The notes under the pieces: generated by a model
The model's database searches: none
The model's input: the letters and a program-made list of their open reading frames with translations, nothing else
What the model was told of the DNA's origin: nothing
Position numbers and translations under genes: made by a program
Shown: piece after piece, positions 24,656 through 32,968 of the stretch
Layout of the letters: each line of letters begins with the position of its first letter
Numbering within the stretch: position 1 is the stretch's first letter
From: CAYSWS01 sp964434935
GTDB lineage: Bacteria > Patescibacteriota > WWE3 > UBA101185 > UBA10185
Length of the DNA stretch: 41,855 bases
Direction: 5' to 3'
Assembly (NCBI GenBank): GCA_964434935.1
Contig: CAYSWS010000010.1
Coordinates: forward strand, 1 to 41,855

Positions 24656-25550
24656 GTTTGTGTTCTCCTTGTACTTCTTTAATTATATATTCGATCAACT
24701 TTTGCTTTTCTAAAACTGTCTTAATATATACTTTTTGCACCGGATTGTTAAGTTGCTCTCTGATCTTTTCATCCTGGATCTCGGCTATGGCTTTGTCGAC
24801 TTCTTCCTCTGAAGCCACTATTTTTTCTTGGATAATGAGCTCGTTGAGCACCAGCTCCGCTTTGATGTTTTGTTCAGCTACCTGGTTGTAGTTCTTTTTA
24901 AGCTGGTCCATGTCAATGTTTTGCGCTTTGAGGTAATCTTCCATTTTCATGCCGGCAGCCAGGACTTGGTCTACTAACCGCGCAATCAACCGGTTGGTTT
25001 CTTCTTCGATGAGGATATCCGGCACTTCCATGTCCGCATTCTTTAGTAAAATATCAATGATCTCGTTAGTGTGCAGATGGGCGTGATCCGTACCAGATTC
25101 TATCTTTTCACCTTTTTTCAGTTTTTCTTCGTTGGTTTTTCTCACCTGGACATTTTTCTCTTCCAGGTACTTTTTCAGCTCTTTTTTGTAGTCTTTTATG
25201 GTGATGTCAGGTTTTATGGCCACGGTGGCGGTGAATTCGAAGTCTTTTTCCAGGCTGAACTCCTCTATTTCCACTTTAGGGTTGGACATGGGCGTGATGT
25301 GGTTCTCTTTGAGAGCCTGTGTGTAGTAGGTTTGCAGGAGTTCGTTGATGACGTTGCCGTAAAGCTTGTCTACGCCCAATTTTTCTTCTACCTTTTCTTT
25401 AGGGGCATGGCCTTTTCGAAAACCTTGTATCTCTGTATCTTTTACGGCTGTGTCCAGGACTTTAGCATACATGTCCTTGACCTGCTTATTTTCCAAGGTG
25501 ACTTTTATTTTTAGTTGTGATTTTGGCAGTTTTTCTACATCGACTTTCAT
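24648..25550 (-). CDS. tig: Trigger factor-like chaperone without a PPIase domain
   Basis: 300 residues against about 430 in E. coli. The ribosome-binding N-domain has the signature GFRKGHAP at residues 43-50. The FKBP-type PPIase domain expected from about residue 150 is missing: the N-domain runs through IKPDITIKDYKKELKKY directly to the C-terminal helical arms (about 160-295). The protein ends in a short His/Glu tail. It should still bind nascent chains at the ribosome exit. A -10 (TGA-TAAAAT) lies 10 bases before the ATG. It precedes clpP. Confidence 0.9.
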   Translation of the reverse strand: MKVDVEKLPKSQLKIKVTLENKQVKDMYAKVLDTAVKDTEIQGFRKGHAPKEKVEEKLGVDKLYGNVINELLQTYYTQALKENHITPMSNPKVEIEEFSLEKDFEFTATVAIKPDITIKDYKKELKKYLEEKNVQVRKTNEEKLKKGEKIESGTDHAHLHTNEIIDILLKNADMEVPDILIEEETNRLIARLVDQVLAAGMKMEDYLKAQNIDMDQLKKNYNQVAEQNIKAELVLNELIIQEKIVASEEEVDKAIAEIQDEKIREQLNNPVQKVYIKTVLEKQKLIEYIIKEVQGEHKHE

Positions 25551-25601
25551 AACAGGGTGTATTTTATCATATCATGGATGGGTTTGATAAATGTTTTGGG
25601 T

Positions 25602-25658
25602 GAAAAAAATTACGCCGTAAGATAGAGGGAGGACATGGTGTCTCCATACCTTACGGCG
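25602..25658 (-). terminator. Intrinsic terminator of the zinc-ribbon membrane protein gene
   Basis: A 9-base repeat pairs 25613-25621 (CGCCGTAAG) with 25650-25658, with an inner GGAGACA/TGTCCTCC-type pairing, followed on the minus strand by a run of seven Ts. Confidence 0.85.
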
Positions 25659-25667
25659 CCGAAATAC

Positions 25668-26051
25668 TTACAAGATTCTTAAAAGCATAAAAGTGATTGT
25701 TGTAAAGAAAATCACAATCATTATCAATTCAAGAGAGAGCATGAACGTATTTCTTTGCTCATAATAATACACAAAGAGAATAGAGCTTAGGAATAGTTTT
25801 GATGTCTCAACGATTGCTCTAAATTCACCTTCAGTTGATAAGAAAATCGTCAGAATTACCAGAAAAAGAAGTAAAGTTGGAGCAACTATTGTTACGAGAA
25901 TAGTTGAAAGTTTAGTGTTAATTTCAACTAACTCTACCCCTTTTAGGGTAACAACATCACGAATTCCGATTACCTCAGTCTTTCCGTATCCGCAATAATC
26001 ACATCCATTATTAGACAAAGGCGCACCACATTGAGTGCAATTCTTTTTCAT
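25668..26051 (-). CDS. Zinc-ribbon membrane protein, orphan with strong SD
   Basis: 127 residues. The N-terminus (KNCTQCGAPLSNNGCDYCGYG) has two CxxC pairs, a zinc ribbon like those at the start of many small bacterial membrane proteins. It is followed by two to three hydrophobic segments (about 49-72, 82-95 and 103-126). The zinc ribbon should face the cytoplasm. The gene is a self-contained unit: TATAAT about 38 bases upstream, SD AGGAGGAG 6 bases before ATG, and a strong terminator after the stop. No specific function is recognised. Confidence 0.78.
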   Translation of the reverse strand: MKKNCTQCGAPLSNNGCDYCGYGKTEVIGIRDVVTLKGVELVEINTKLSTILVTIVAPTLLLFLVILTIFLSTEGEFRAIVETSKLFLSSILFVYYYEQRNTFMLSLELIMIVIFFTTITFMLLRIL

Positions 26052-26132
26052 CTCGTCTCCTCCTGGAGAATAAATTTGGAATTACGGCTATTATACCCTA
26101 TAGTACATATTTCGTCAATGTTGGCTGGGAGG

Positions 26133-27362
26133 TTATTTTTGTAAAAACTGAAGCACAGGGAGCTCTTTACCGGCTAAAAACTCCAAGGTGGCGCCTCCGG
26201 CCAGGCTTAAATGTTTGATCTTGCTGATGTCGCAGTACTTTTTAGCCGCTTCAATGGTGTCGCCTCCGGCAATGAGCGTCATGCCGGTATTTTCGGCCAT
26301 AGCTTTGGCAATAGCCTCAGTGCCATGGTAAAAAGGTTCGTTTTCGAACAACCCGGGCGGCCCGTTCCAAAACACGGTTCCGGAATTCCTAATTATCCTG
26401 GCAAAGATATTTCCGGTAGCTTCGCCAATATCCAGTGCCATGTAACCGTCAGGTACCAACTCCTCACCGTCCTCAACCTTGATCTGTTTAATATCCTGTG
26501 CATCCTTCTCTTTTTCCGCTACGGTCACATCTTCGGGCAAGTTTATCTTTCCCGGAGCTCGTTCCATGATCTCCTTGGCAATTATCACCCAATCTCTCTC
26601 CTCCTTCTTAGCTTTATCCACAAATGTCTCTTCCAGGAACGAATTCCCCATTTTCTTGCCACTAGCCTTCAAGAAAACATTGGCCGGTCCGCCGCCTATC
26701 AGCACATCATCTACTTTATCCAGTAGATTGTTGATGGCATCCACTTTATCTGAGATCTTGGCGCCGCCAATGACCAAGGTAAAGGGTTTTTCCGGATTTT
26801 CCATGAGGTTTCTCAAGGCGTTATATTCTGATTCAAAGTAAAGTCCGGCTACAGACGGCAGCAATTTCAGGATCTCAGTAGTTGAGGCGTGCACCCTGTG
26901 CGCCTGGGGAAAACCGTCAAAAACAATGACATCCTTATTTTTAACCAGCTTTTTGGCAAATTCCTCATCCGCCGCATCTTCCTCCCCGTGAAATCTAGTG
27001 TTTTCCAGCATGACCATATCCCCCGGCAGCATCTTCGACACATACTCATCAACCTCATCACCCACGCATTCATCCAACTTCTCTACCCGCCTAGCCAACA
27101 GTTCAGATAAAACTTTGGCATGAGGGGTGGTCCTCAAGCCCTCCACAACCTGACCATCAGGTCTTTTCACCCAGGTGATGATGACTATTTTGCAATTTTC
27201 TTTGAGTAAATATTCTAAGGTTGGCAGCGTGGCTCTGATGCGTGAATCATCCTTGATCTCCCACCGCCCTTCCTCGTTTTGTTTAGTGCCAATATCATAA
27301 GGAGAACGGTATAAAACTGTTTTGCCGGCTATGTCAATATCGCGCAAAGTTTTTAAAGTCAT
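26133..27362 (-). CDS. pgk: Phosphoglycerate kinase with altered 3-phosphoglycerate site
   Basis: 409 residues, normal length. Conserved parts include DDSRIRATLPT, LENTRFHGEE, QAHRVHAST, VIGGAKISDKV, GGGPANVFL, FWNGPPGLFE and AGGDTIEAA. However, the substrate-site element RxDxN (Asp21 and Asn23 in E. coli) reads RSPYD here, and the SHLGRP element reads TWVKRP, so Asp, Asn and the substrate-contacting His are replaced by Pro, Asp and Trp. The basic patch is otherwise kept. It may be an active kinase with a changed site. A 12-base palindrome lies in the leader just before the ATG. Confidence 0.92.
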   Translation of the reverse strand: MTLKTLRDIDIAGKTVLYRSPYDIGTKQNEEGRWEIKDDSRIRATLPTLEYLLKENCKIVIITWVKRPDGQVVEGLRTTPHAKVLSELLARRVEKLDECVGDEVDEYVSKMLPGDMVMLENTRFHGEEDAADEEFAKKLVKNKDVIVFDGFPQAHRVHASTTEILKLLPSVAGLYFESEYNALRNLMENPEKPFTLVIGGAKISDKVDAINNLLDKVDDVLIGGGPANVFLKASGKKMGNSFLEETFVDKAKKEERDWVIIAKEIMERAPGKINLPEDVTVAEKEKDAQDIKQIKVEDGEELVPDGYMALDIGEATGNIFARIIRNSGTVFWNGPPGLFENEPFYHGTEAIAKAMAENTGMTLIAGGDTIEAAKKYCDISKIKHLSLAGGATLEFLAGKELPVLQFLQK

Positions 27363-27363
27363 A

Positions 27364-27375
27364 AGATTGCAATCT
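27364..27375. repeat. 12-base perfect palindrome in the pgk leader
   Basis: AGATTGCAATCT is self-complementary and lies between the purine-rich site (AGGAAGTGAG on the minus strand) and the pgk ATG. It could be an operator or a small hairpin limiting ribosome access; chance is not excluded. Confidence 0.4.
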
Positions 27376-27435
27376 CACTTCCTAGTATATCTTATAACGA
27401 CCGCACATACACGAATTTACTATGAGATAGTATTC

Positions 27436-27444
27436 TGTTAAAAT
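27436..27444 (+). promoter_or_regulatory. Extended -10 promoter of the ABC-like ATPase gene, leaderless type
   Basis: TGT-TAAAAT followed by CCAAAC (6 bases) and the ATG at 27451. Confidence 0.6.
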
Positions 27445-27450
27445 CCAAAC

Positions 27451-29523
27451 ATGCGTTATAGCATTCTGGACAGGGGGTTACTTAGAGAAGATCAATTGAA
27501 GAAGATCTCGTATCTCTCATTTTCCAGAGAAAGCAAACAAATTACTGCCCTACTTACACAATGTGTGAGAAAATTACGCCAGTATCAAAGAATTTCTTTT
27601 TTTCTCGAATCTCTCAGCACGCTTATTCTCTTTCTCATATTATCTTTCATACCTATCTTACTTCTACAAACCAAACCACTGATAGTCTTTCTGGCTATGA
27701 TCTATATTGTTTTTCACGCCCTAGTGATCTTTTTCAGACTGGTCAAATTGCACTACTTACATAAATACATCAGAGTGACCCAAGATCTGGGAGACAATTT
27801 GTTAAGTGTCATTTTCGATGATTACAAACTTTCCTTAGGTGATAAGCTGCCGGAAGTTTATCAGGTGAAAGGCATGGTTCAAGATATAGCTGAAGCAGCT
27901 GAGGCCTCCAGGGAGTACCAAAGGTTTGTACGTGAAGTGTTTGGCGTGGTCTTTGGCTTGCTGGTTCTTCTAGCGCTAGGCTTTTCTTTGAAATTCATGC
28001 TTTTTTTGCACGTGGCCGTCCTGGTGTCTGTTATACTTCTGCTTTTTGCCGTGCATTCTTTGCTGGAAGCCATGCATTCGGCTTTTGAGTTGGACTATGA
28101 AAAAGAGCATAAAAATTACGATGAATCTTTTACAAATTCACATCCGTTGTTAACAAGAACCACATTGGATTTTGACAGGAACACGTATTTGGAAAATGAA
28201 AAACCCGCTGCCATCTTGTTCGATAACATAAACATAGTCAATATAGTAAATAAAAGCTTATTGCCGGTTCTATTACTTTTTCTGCCCTTGATCTTAGGTG
28301 ATATCGCCGGAGGAGTTTATCTGCTAGTGGTAGGTTTATTCATCTCCAACCGTCTCTTTTCCGTGCAAAATCCGGTTCTGAACAGAGCTAAGACCAAAAA
28401 AGGAGAACGGAGACTTGATCAGCTGGATAATTACCTGGACACCATTATCAATAAGGGTTCGGAGATCACGCCCACTATTTATAAAGAGCTGCAAAAAGAA
28501 CTGATCGCACAAAATCCCAAGACCAGGATCGGCGACAGGATCATTTGGGGAGATCTCATCATCAAGAACTTAAGTTACTACACCGGCTGGAGCAAAAATA
28601 AGAAACAGATCTTTGTCGATGATATCAGCCTGCCGTTTGGTAAAGTGTCCTTTTTAGTGGGAGATTACGGTGTGGGCAAGACTTTATTCGGCAGAGTGGC
28701 TACGCTTAGGTATTCCAACTTCAGCGCTGACCAACTTTCCATTGGCAATAAGGACCTGCGCACTTTCAGGAGCCTGGACGAGGCATTAAGATACTTGCAC
28801 CTAAGTTCAAAGCGTAACATTTCGACTTCTTATAGGAACGCGCTGAGTGTGTATCTGCGGGATGCCAAGAGGGCTAATTTGTTGGTGAAAAAGATCATGG
28901 ATTTTGACGGAGACGCGCAGCTCATCGAACAGCATTTCAAGCAGAACAAGTCTTATTATGGTAATTTGCATACTTTGGTGGCTCAGGTGCTGGGTAGTGG
29001 GAAAGTTGATCCTGAATACTTTAAATTGGCAGCTGATCTTTATCAGAACTTTTCCTACCAAAAGAACACCTACCAAACCTTAAAGGAGCTAAAAGAAGAG
29101 ATCGACGAAAATGTTTTTAACAAAGCCTTAGCCATAGCCGCTATGGCCGAATACCTTTCTTTCAAGCATCTAAAAAATTATGTGCCTGAGGCTAGCCTAT
29201 TTTTTATGGATGTTGTGCTCTCAGAACCCCCAATTTCTGAAGAAATGAAACTGAGGTTTTTATACAGCCTGGATGTTTTCATGGAGGGACTGGTCTTGGT
29301 GGTCGATGAACCTTTCAAACAACTCAAAGAAGAAAATGCTTCCAGGGTGTTGGATGACTTAGTAGAATACGCAAAAAATTACAACGCCATAGTTATAATC
29401 CTGGATGAAAAACTCTACTACGAGATCATCGAAAAACACAAAGGACAGAACGTGCTGGGGAAAATAATGAGATTTGAGGACGATGGCTTTTCCATGGTCA
29501 TCAGATCCAACGATATGGAATAG
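27451..29523 (+). CDS. Divergent ABC-type membrane ATPase
   Basis: 690 residues. The N-terminal part (1-330) has about six hydrophobic segments (including 52-70, 77-98, 163-188, 190-208 and 272-303). A nucleotide-binding domain follows, with Walker A GDYGVGKT at 404-411 and a Walker B-like LVLVVDEP ending at residues 619-621 (Asp619, Glu620). This resembles a fused ABC exporter half, but the gap from Walker A to B is about 210 residues (usually 100-130), no LSGGQ signature is visible, and the H-loop position reads IILDEKL without a histidine. The intervening region is a long helical insert. It is a single gene between pgk and an alpha/beta hydrolase, with no partner. Confidence 0.7.
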   Translation: MRYSILDRGLLREDQLKKISYLSFSRESKQITALLTQCVRKLRQYQRISFFLESLSTLILFLILSFIPILLLQTKPLIVFLAMIYIVFHALVIFFRLVKLHYLHKYIRVTQDLGDNLLSVIFDDYKLSLGDKLPEVYQVKGMVQDIAEAAEASREYQRFVREVFGVVFGLLVLLALGFSLKFMLFLHVAVLVSVILLLFAVHSLLEAMHSAFELDYEKEHKNYDESFTNSHPLLTRTTLDFDRNTYLENEKPAAILFDNINIVNIVNKSLLPVLLLFLPLILGDIAGGVYLLVVGLFISNRLFSVQNPVLNRAKTKKGERRLDQLDNYLDTIINKGSEITPTIYKELQKELIAQNPKTRIGDRIIWGDLIIKNLSYYTGWSKNKKQIFVDDISLPFGKVSFLVGDYGVGKTLFGRVATLRYSNFSADQLSIGNKDLRTFRSLDEALRYLHLSSKRNISTSYRNALSVYLRDAKRANLLVKKIMDFDGDAQLIEQHFKQNKSYYGNLHTLVAQVLGSGKVDPEYFKLAADLYQNFSYQKNTYQTLKELKEEIDENVFNKALAIAAMAEYLSFKHLKNYVPEASLFFMDVVLSEPPISEEMKLRFLYSLDVFMEGLVLVVDEPFKQLKEENASRVLDDLVEYAKNYNAIVIILDEKLYYEIIEKHKGQNVLGKIMRFEDDGFSMVIRSNDME

Positions 29524-30396
29524 TTACTGGTCCAAAAAGGTTAGGACCTCATGAGCCAGGTCATGCTCTTTGTCTGTGAACACGTGATCCGCTCCGGGTA
29601 TTATCTTATATTCAAAATCCTTGATGTTTAACTTCATGATGCCCATGGCTTCTTCTGGATTTCCGGGGTTCATGGGATGAAAGAATTCGTCTTTATCACC
29701 CACTATCCCTTTGACAGGTATTTCAATTTTATTAAGGAGCATAAAGCTGTTGTCTTCATCGGAAAAGTGGAACATCTTGCCAAAATGGTCCATGGTCAGC
29801 CAGGAAGCAAAAGTTTGGTATGACATCCTCATGTTGACGTAGGATTCGGGAATGAGCTCCTCCCCTTTTTTCTCTTCGATCTTTTCTTTGGCTATGTTCA
29901 AGTATTCTTTGTATTTTCCGTCGGTGATGATCTCAGCCAGGGAATGCATGTCAAAAGGAGAAAGCAGGATCAATTTTTTCACGTACTGAGTTTTGTTACC
30001 TTCTGCCAAGTATCTCACCGCTTTGACGGCTCCCAAGGAATGTCCCTGCAAGACAATATCGTGATGACCGTTCTCTACTAAAAATTCGATCCAGGCATCT
30101 ATGTCTTTGTAGGCTTCTTTTAGCAGTTCATAGTGAGAACCATACATTTTGGATTCCCCGTTAACATCAATCACCTCATACTCTGCGCCTGTACCCCTTG
30201 TTTGCACGCTTAAAAATGAATAACCGTTCTCTTTAAGGGCGTTGGTTTCTACAGGAATGAAGTCGTTGGAAAAAAAGTCACCTTCAAAGCCGTGGATGTG
30301 TAGCACAGCGTAGTTGTTCTTTTCACCTTTTTTGAAAAAGCCGTGTAAATAGAGACCGTCTTCGGTGGTGGTCTTTACAAGTTCGAACATGCACAT
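29524..30396 (-). CDS. Alpha/beta hydrolase
   Basis: 290 residues. An oxyanion-side HIHGFEGDFF element lies near residue 33, the nucleophile elbow is GHSLGAVKA (Ser near 118), the acid is probably Asp in GDKDEF (near 235), and the base His is in PGADHVF (near 273). This is a complete serine-hydrolase triad of the esterase/lipase type, with no signal peptide, so it acts in the cytoplasm. Two start ATGs lie 6 bases apart. Its stop abuts the end of the convergent ATPase gene. Substrate unknown. Confidence 0.85.
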   Translation of the reverse strand: MCMFELVKTTTEDGLYLHGFFKKGEKNNYAVLHIHGFEGDFFSNDFIPVETNALKENGYSFLSVQTRGTGAEYEVIDVNGESKMYGSHYELLKEAYKDIDAWIEFLVENGHHDIVLQGHSLGAVKAVRYLAEGNKTQYVKKLILLSPFDMHSLAEIITDGKYKEYLNIAKEKIEEKKGEELIPESYVNMRMSYQTFASWLTMDHFGKMFHFSDEDNSFMLLNKIEIPVKGIVGDKDEFFHPMNPGNPEEAMGIMKLNIKDFEYKIIPGADHVFTDKEHDLAHEVLTFLDQ

Positions 30397-30504
30397 AGTA
30401 GTCTTATTATGACAAAGATTTGTCCAAGGTTCTAGTGTCTTTTGGGAGAGCTATCTGGTGGCTCTGCACCCCAGCTCACTAAGCTCATACTTCGCTAAGT
30501 GATC

Positions 30505-30590
30505 TGGTGGGCGAGGAGGGACTCGAACCCTCAATCCGTGAGGAATACGGTTCTAAGCCGTACGCGTATACCAAATTCCGCCACTCGCCC
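30505..30590 (-). tRNA. tRNA-Leu (TAG)
   Basis: Acceptor GGGCGAG/CTCGCCC, anticodon stem TACGG/CCGTA with loop CTTAGAA (anticodon TAG), a long class II variable arm, T loop TTCGAGT and encoded CCA. It starts 39 bases after the gene ending at 30630 on the same strand. Confidence 0.95.
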
Positions 30591-30629
30591 GCGCAATTTC
30601 TCCATACGGTAGACCTATTTTAAATGATT

Positions 30630-31190
30630 TTATAAAGAAGATACAGCTAGTTGATCGGAAATATCGTCCATCTGGCTCATATACGATCTTATCCCGCCAA
30701 GCCAATATTGCGATCTGGGAGGAGTGTAAACCGGAGCCATTTTAGCCGGCGTATCCAGTCCTTTTAGCACATAGCCTTTGTAGATACCTTTAGCCACTTC
30801 CTCAATGCCGTTATTCCAGTTTTCGAACTTTATATAACTGCCTCCATAGACTCCCCAACCCCAGGCGTTATAGCTTCCGGGGATAAGTCTTTTACCGCAA
30901 GCCGACTCCAAACAGCTGATGGCGGGTAGTAAGCGGTAATCTAAATTGTATTTATCGGCCACCACCACAAATGTTTCTGCGCTATCTGCTAAAGGAGAAT
31001 CATGCTTTTCCAAAAATTCTCTAAGCACCTCTACCCTATTCACCTGAGCTGTTTCTATAACATGGTAAATGCCGTCAACCTTATTACCGTCGAATTCCTC
31101 GGCGCCGGATACCACAGGTGTGAATAAGGCCATAGAAAAGACCACAAAAAAAGGCGCAAATATTGAGATGAGTGTTTTTATATAATTCAT
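30630..31190 (-). CDS. Secreted cell-wall hydrolase-like protein (GH73/lysozyme-like)
   Basis: 186 residues. A signal peptide (about 1-29, hydrophobic core ISIFAPFFVVFSMALF) is followed by a lysozyme-like fold with catalytic-type Glu in PAISCLESACGKR and the characteristic YNAWGWGVYGG and YTPPRSQYWLGGIRSYM motifs, resembling the endo-beta-N-acetylglucosaminidase (GH73) group. It probably cleaves peptidoglycan outside the cell. It is a paralogue of the protein encoded at 31354. A TTGCCA-17-TACAAT promoter lies about 70 bases upstream with a long leader. Confidence 0.82.
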   Translation of the reverse strand: MNYIKTLISIFAPFFVVFSMALFTPVVSGAEEFDGNKVDGIYHVIETAQVNRVEVLREFLEKHDSPLADSAETFVVVADKYNLDYRLLPAISCLESACGKRLIPGSYNAWGWGVYGGSYIKFENWNNGIEEVAKGIYKGYVLKGLDTPAKMAPVYTPPRSQYWLGGIRSYMSQMDDISDQLAVSSL

Positions 31191-31270
31191 ATACTTGAGG
31201 GAACTTTGGCAGAAAAAAAGTGGGGCAGATATTTAGCTATTTTTCGATTTTTTCATATTAACAACCTAGT

Positions 31271-31299
31271 ATTGTACCATGGGAACAGTATTCTGGCAA
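31271..31299 (-). promoter_or_regulatory. Sigma-70-type promoter of the hydrolase gene at 30630
   Basis: TTGCCA, 17 bases, TACAAT on the minus strand, with TG two bases upstream of the -10. Transcription should start near 31264, giving a leader of about 70 bases before the ATG at 31190. Confidence 0.6.
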
Positions 31300-31353
31300 A
31301 CCGTATATTTGTTGCTATGAAAGGATAAAATAGGTGTTAATAGCGGGTCTTAC

Positions 31354-32145
31354 TTAGCCTGAGGGTGACTTATAGCTTTGAATAAAATCACCGAAATACT
31401 CCACTCCCTTGCACCAGCTACCGTTGGATGGAGGTGTGTAGATCTTCATGATCTCACAAAGGTCTGTCACCCCGCGGGAATAGAACTTTTTGCTTAAATA
31501 TTGGGAAACCACGTCAATGCCCTGTTCGAAGCTATCAAATTGGTATACCTTTTCACCGTAAGTTGCCCAACCCCAGGCGTTGTAAGTTTTAGCGCCGTCT
31601 ATGATGGGCGTATTTTTTCCACAGCTGGATTCTTGAAAGGCGATAGCAGCCACTACCCAATATGGTATATCGTTGTTGTCAGCCTCTTTGACAAAAGTTT
31701 CACCCAGGCCTTTCATGGGGCAGTTAAAGACTTGCATGACCTTGTCTATGCGAACGGAACGGGAATCACTGTAATCAAGGTCCTGCGAGACAGAGTCCAA
31801 GGTCAGAGGAATGGAAGAATAAAGGGAATATTTGTTGGGTACGGCTTGTTTTTGCTTGAACACAGGCACCCCGAACAAGAAGGAAGCAAACACCAGTGAA
31901 AGTGCCAGAGAGGCTCCAGCCCATCGGGCATGGGTATAGATAGAGCGCCTGGAAGTATTGATCTGCAGACGGCGACTTATAACTGTAGCATACTGCCAAA
32001 TAAGCTGGGTTTTAGTGGGCTTTACATTGGAAAGAGTAGCGATCACTTCTCTGGGAATGGCCGTATTATAAGCAATGGTCTCGCCTAGGGGATTTAGGAT
32101 GCGGCCTTTTTGCTTGAAAAAATTTCTGTTTAATTTTCTTGGCAC
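31354..32145 (-). CDS. Membrane-anchored cell-wall hydrolase-like protein (paralogue of 30630)
   Basis: 263 residues from a GTG start. A basic cytoplasmic N-terminus of about 85 residues is followed by a membrane helix (WAGASLALSLVFASFLFGV, about 88-108), then an extracytoplasmic lysozyme-like domain with Glu in AIAFQESSCGK, YNAWGWATYGE and IYTPPSNGSWCKG. It shares domain and motifs with its neighbour but is tail-anchored at the N-terminus rather than secreted. Two cysteine pairs may form disulfides. TATTGT lies 6 bases before the GTG. Confidence 0.8.
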   Translation of the reverse strand: MPRKLNRNFFKQKGRILNPLGETIAYNTAIPREVIATLSNVKPTKTQLIWQYATVISRRLQINTSRRSIYTHARWAGASLALSLVFASFLFGVPVFKQKQAVPNKYSLYSSIPLTLDSVSQDLDYSDSRSVRIDKVMQVFNCPMKGLGETFVKEADNNDIPYWVVAAIAFQESSCGKNTPIIDGAKTYNAWGWATYGEKVYQFDSFEQGIDVVSQYLSKKFYSRGVTDLCEIMKIYTPPSNGSWCKGVEYFGDFIQSYKSPSG

Positions 32146-32184
32146 AGAATCACAATAACAAAAATTGTTACCACTTGGAAGATG

Positions 32185-32658
32185 CTAAAGGCTGAAAATA
32201 TGTGCCACAATAAAACCTATAGAGGCGGCTACCCCGGCCACAATTGCCATTTTTAGGCCGGATCTCAACCTTTTAGTGGGTAAGAAACCCAAAATGAACA
32301 AAGAAAGTAAGCTAGCAATCACGGAAATATACTTACCCGTGGTGACTGAAAAGATTAGGTAAGGCGTGAGTGGTATAAAGCCGGCAAAAAAGTAGGCAAA
32401 AAGCATGATTATGCCGTCAGCAACAGGTGCCATTTTTGTGCGACCGTCTATTTCCTTGGCTGAAGATTCGGATAAAAACGAACCAGCACCCATGGAAGTG
32501 GCCTCAACGACAATTGTTATCAAACCGGCTAAAAAGATCTGTTGTTGGGTGAATTCCCCTGCGGAGGCAATGCCAAAAAGCACACCCATGGTGGAAACCA
32601 GGCTGTCCTCAGCCCCAAAAATGAAGTTTCTCATCTGATCGCGGTTTAGTTTTAACAT
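32185..32658 (-). CDS. Short VIT1/CCC1-family membrane protein
   Basis: 157 residues from ATG 32658, set by a TATAAT box 6 bases upstream; the longer frame upstream is non-conserved and covers a terminator. The family element FGAEDSLVSTMGVLFGIASA begins near residue 12, and EATSMGAGSFLSESSAKE follows in the second half of helix 2. About four to five membrane segments are visible. VIT1/CCC1 proteins move Fe2+ or Mn2+ across membranes. This copy is shorter than usual and lacks most of the cytoplasmic metal-binding domain between helices 2 and 3. Confidence 0.85.
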   Translation of the reverse strand: MLKLNRDQMRNFIFGAEDSLVSTMGVLFGIASAGEFTQQQIFLAGLITIVVEATSMGAGSFLSESSAKEIDGRTKMAPVADGIIMLFAYFFAGFIPLTPYLIFSVTTGKYISVIASLLSLFILGFLPTKRLRSGLKMAIVAGVAASIGFIVAHIFSL

Positions 32659-32664
32659 CAACCT

Positions 32665-32670
32665 ATTATA
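32665..32670 (-). promoter_or_regulatory. -10 promoter of the VIT1-family gene, leaderless type
   Basis: TATAAT followed by AGGTTG (6 bases) and ATG. Confidence 0.6.
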
Positions 32671-32681
32671 TATGAAATAAT

Positions 32682-32715
32682 AAAAGGCATCTAAGGGATA
32701 ATTTAGATGCCCTTT
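32682..32715 (-). terminator. Intrinsic terminator of the two-gene orphan unit
   Basis: The arms 32682-32694 and 32702-32715 (AAAAGGCATCTAA and its complement) form an uninterrupted stem with a 7-base loop, followed on the minus strand by TTTTATTATTT. Confidence 0.8.
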
Positions 32716-32737
32716 GGGCGGAGTGTGCCAGTGACTT

Positions 32738-32968
32738 TCAGTCCTCAAAACCAAAAACTCTGAAGGCCAGATAAAGCGTAGTGAAAGTACAAATTGCGGC
32801 AATGGTGGCCATGGCGAGTCCGTGCGCATTTGTGATGGCGATGACTATCAAGCCAATTACCAATGGAGAGACCACAATAATGGTTTCCTTGGCCTCCTTA
32901 TGCGTCATATTATGTGGTAATCCCCAGTACTCCATGTTCTCGTCGTACCATTTGTTAGGTTGCCGCAT
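32738..32968 (-). CDS. 76-residue two-helix membrane protein with perfect SD
   Basis: 76 residues from ATG 32968 (MRQPNKWYDENMEYWGLPHN), chosen because AAGGAGGAGG lies just upstream; the longer frame to 32992 adds eight basic residues. The N-terminal third is hydrophilic and Trp/His-rich, followed by two hydrophobic helices (about 29-47 and 51-70). It overlaps the upstream 67-residue gene by 14 bases, and a terminator follows its stop. No family recognised. Confidence 0.7.
   Translation of the reverse strand: MRQPNKWYDENMEYWGLPHNMTHKEAKETIIVVSPLVIGLIVIAITNAHGLAMATIAAICTFTTLYLAFRVFGFED

Noticed and set aside
30430..30500. Short inverted repeat near 30470-30500 after tRNA-Leu
   Set aside because: The arms (CACTAAGC and GCTAAGTG) have a mismatch and there is no T-run, so it was not listed as a terminator.
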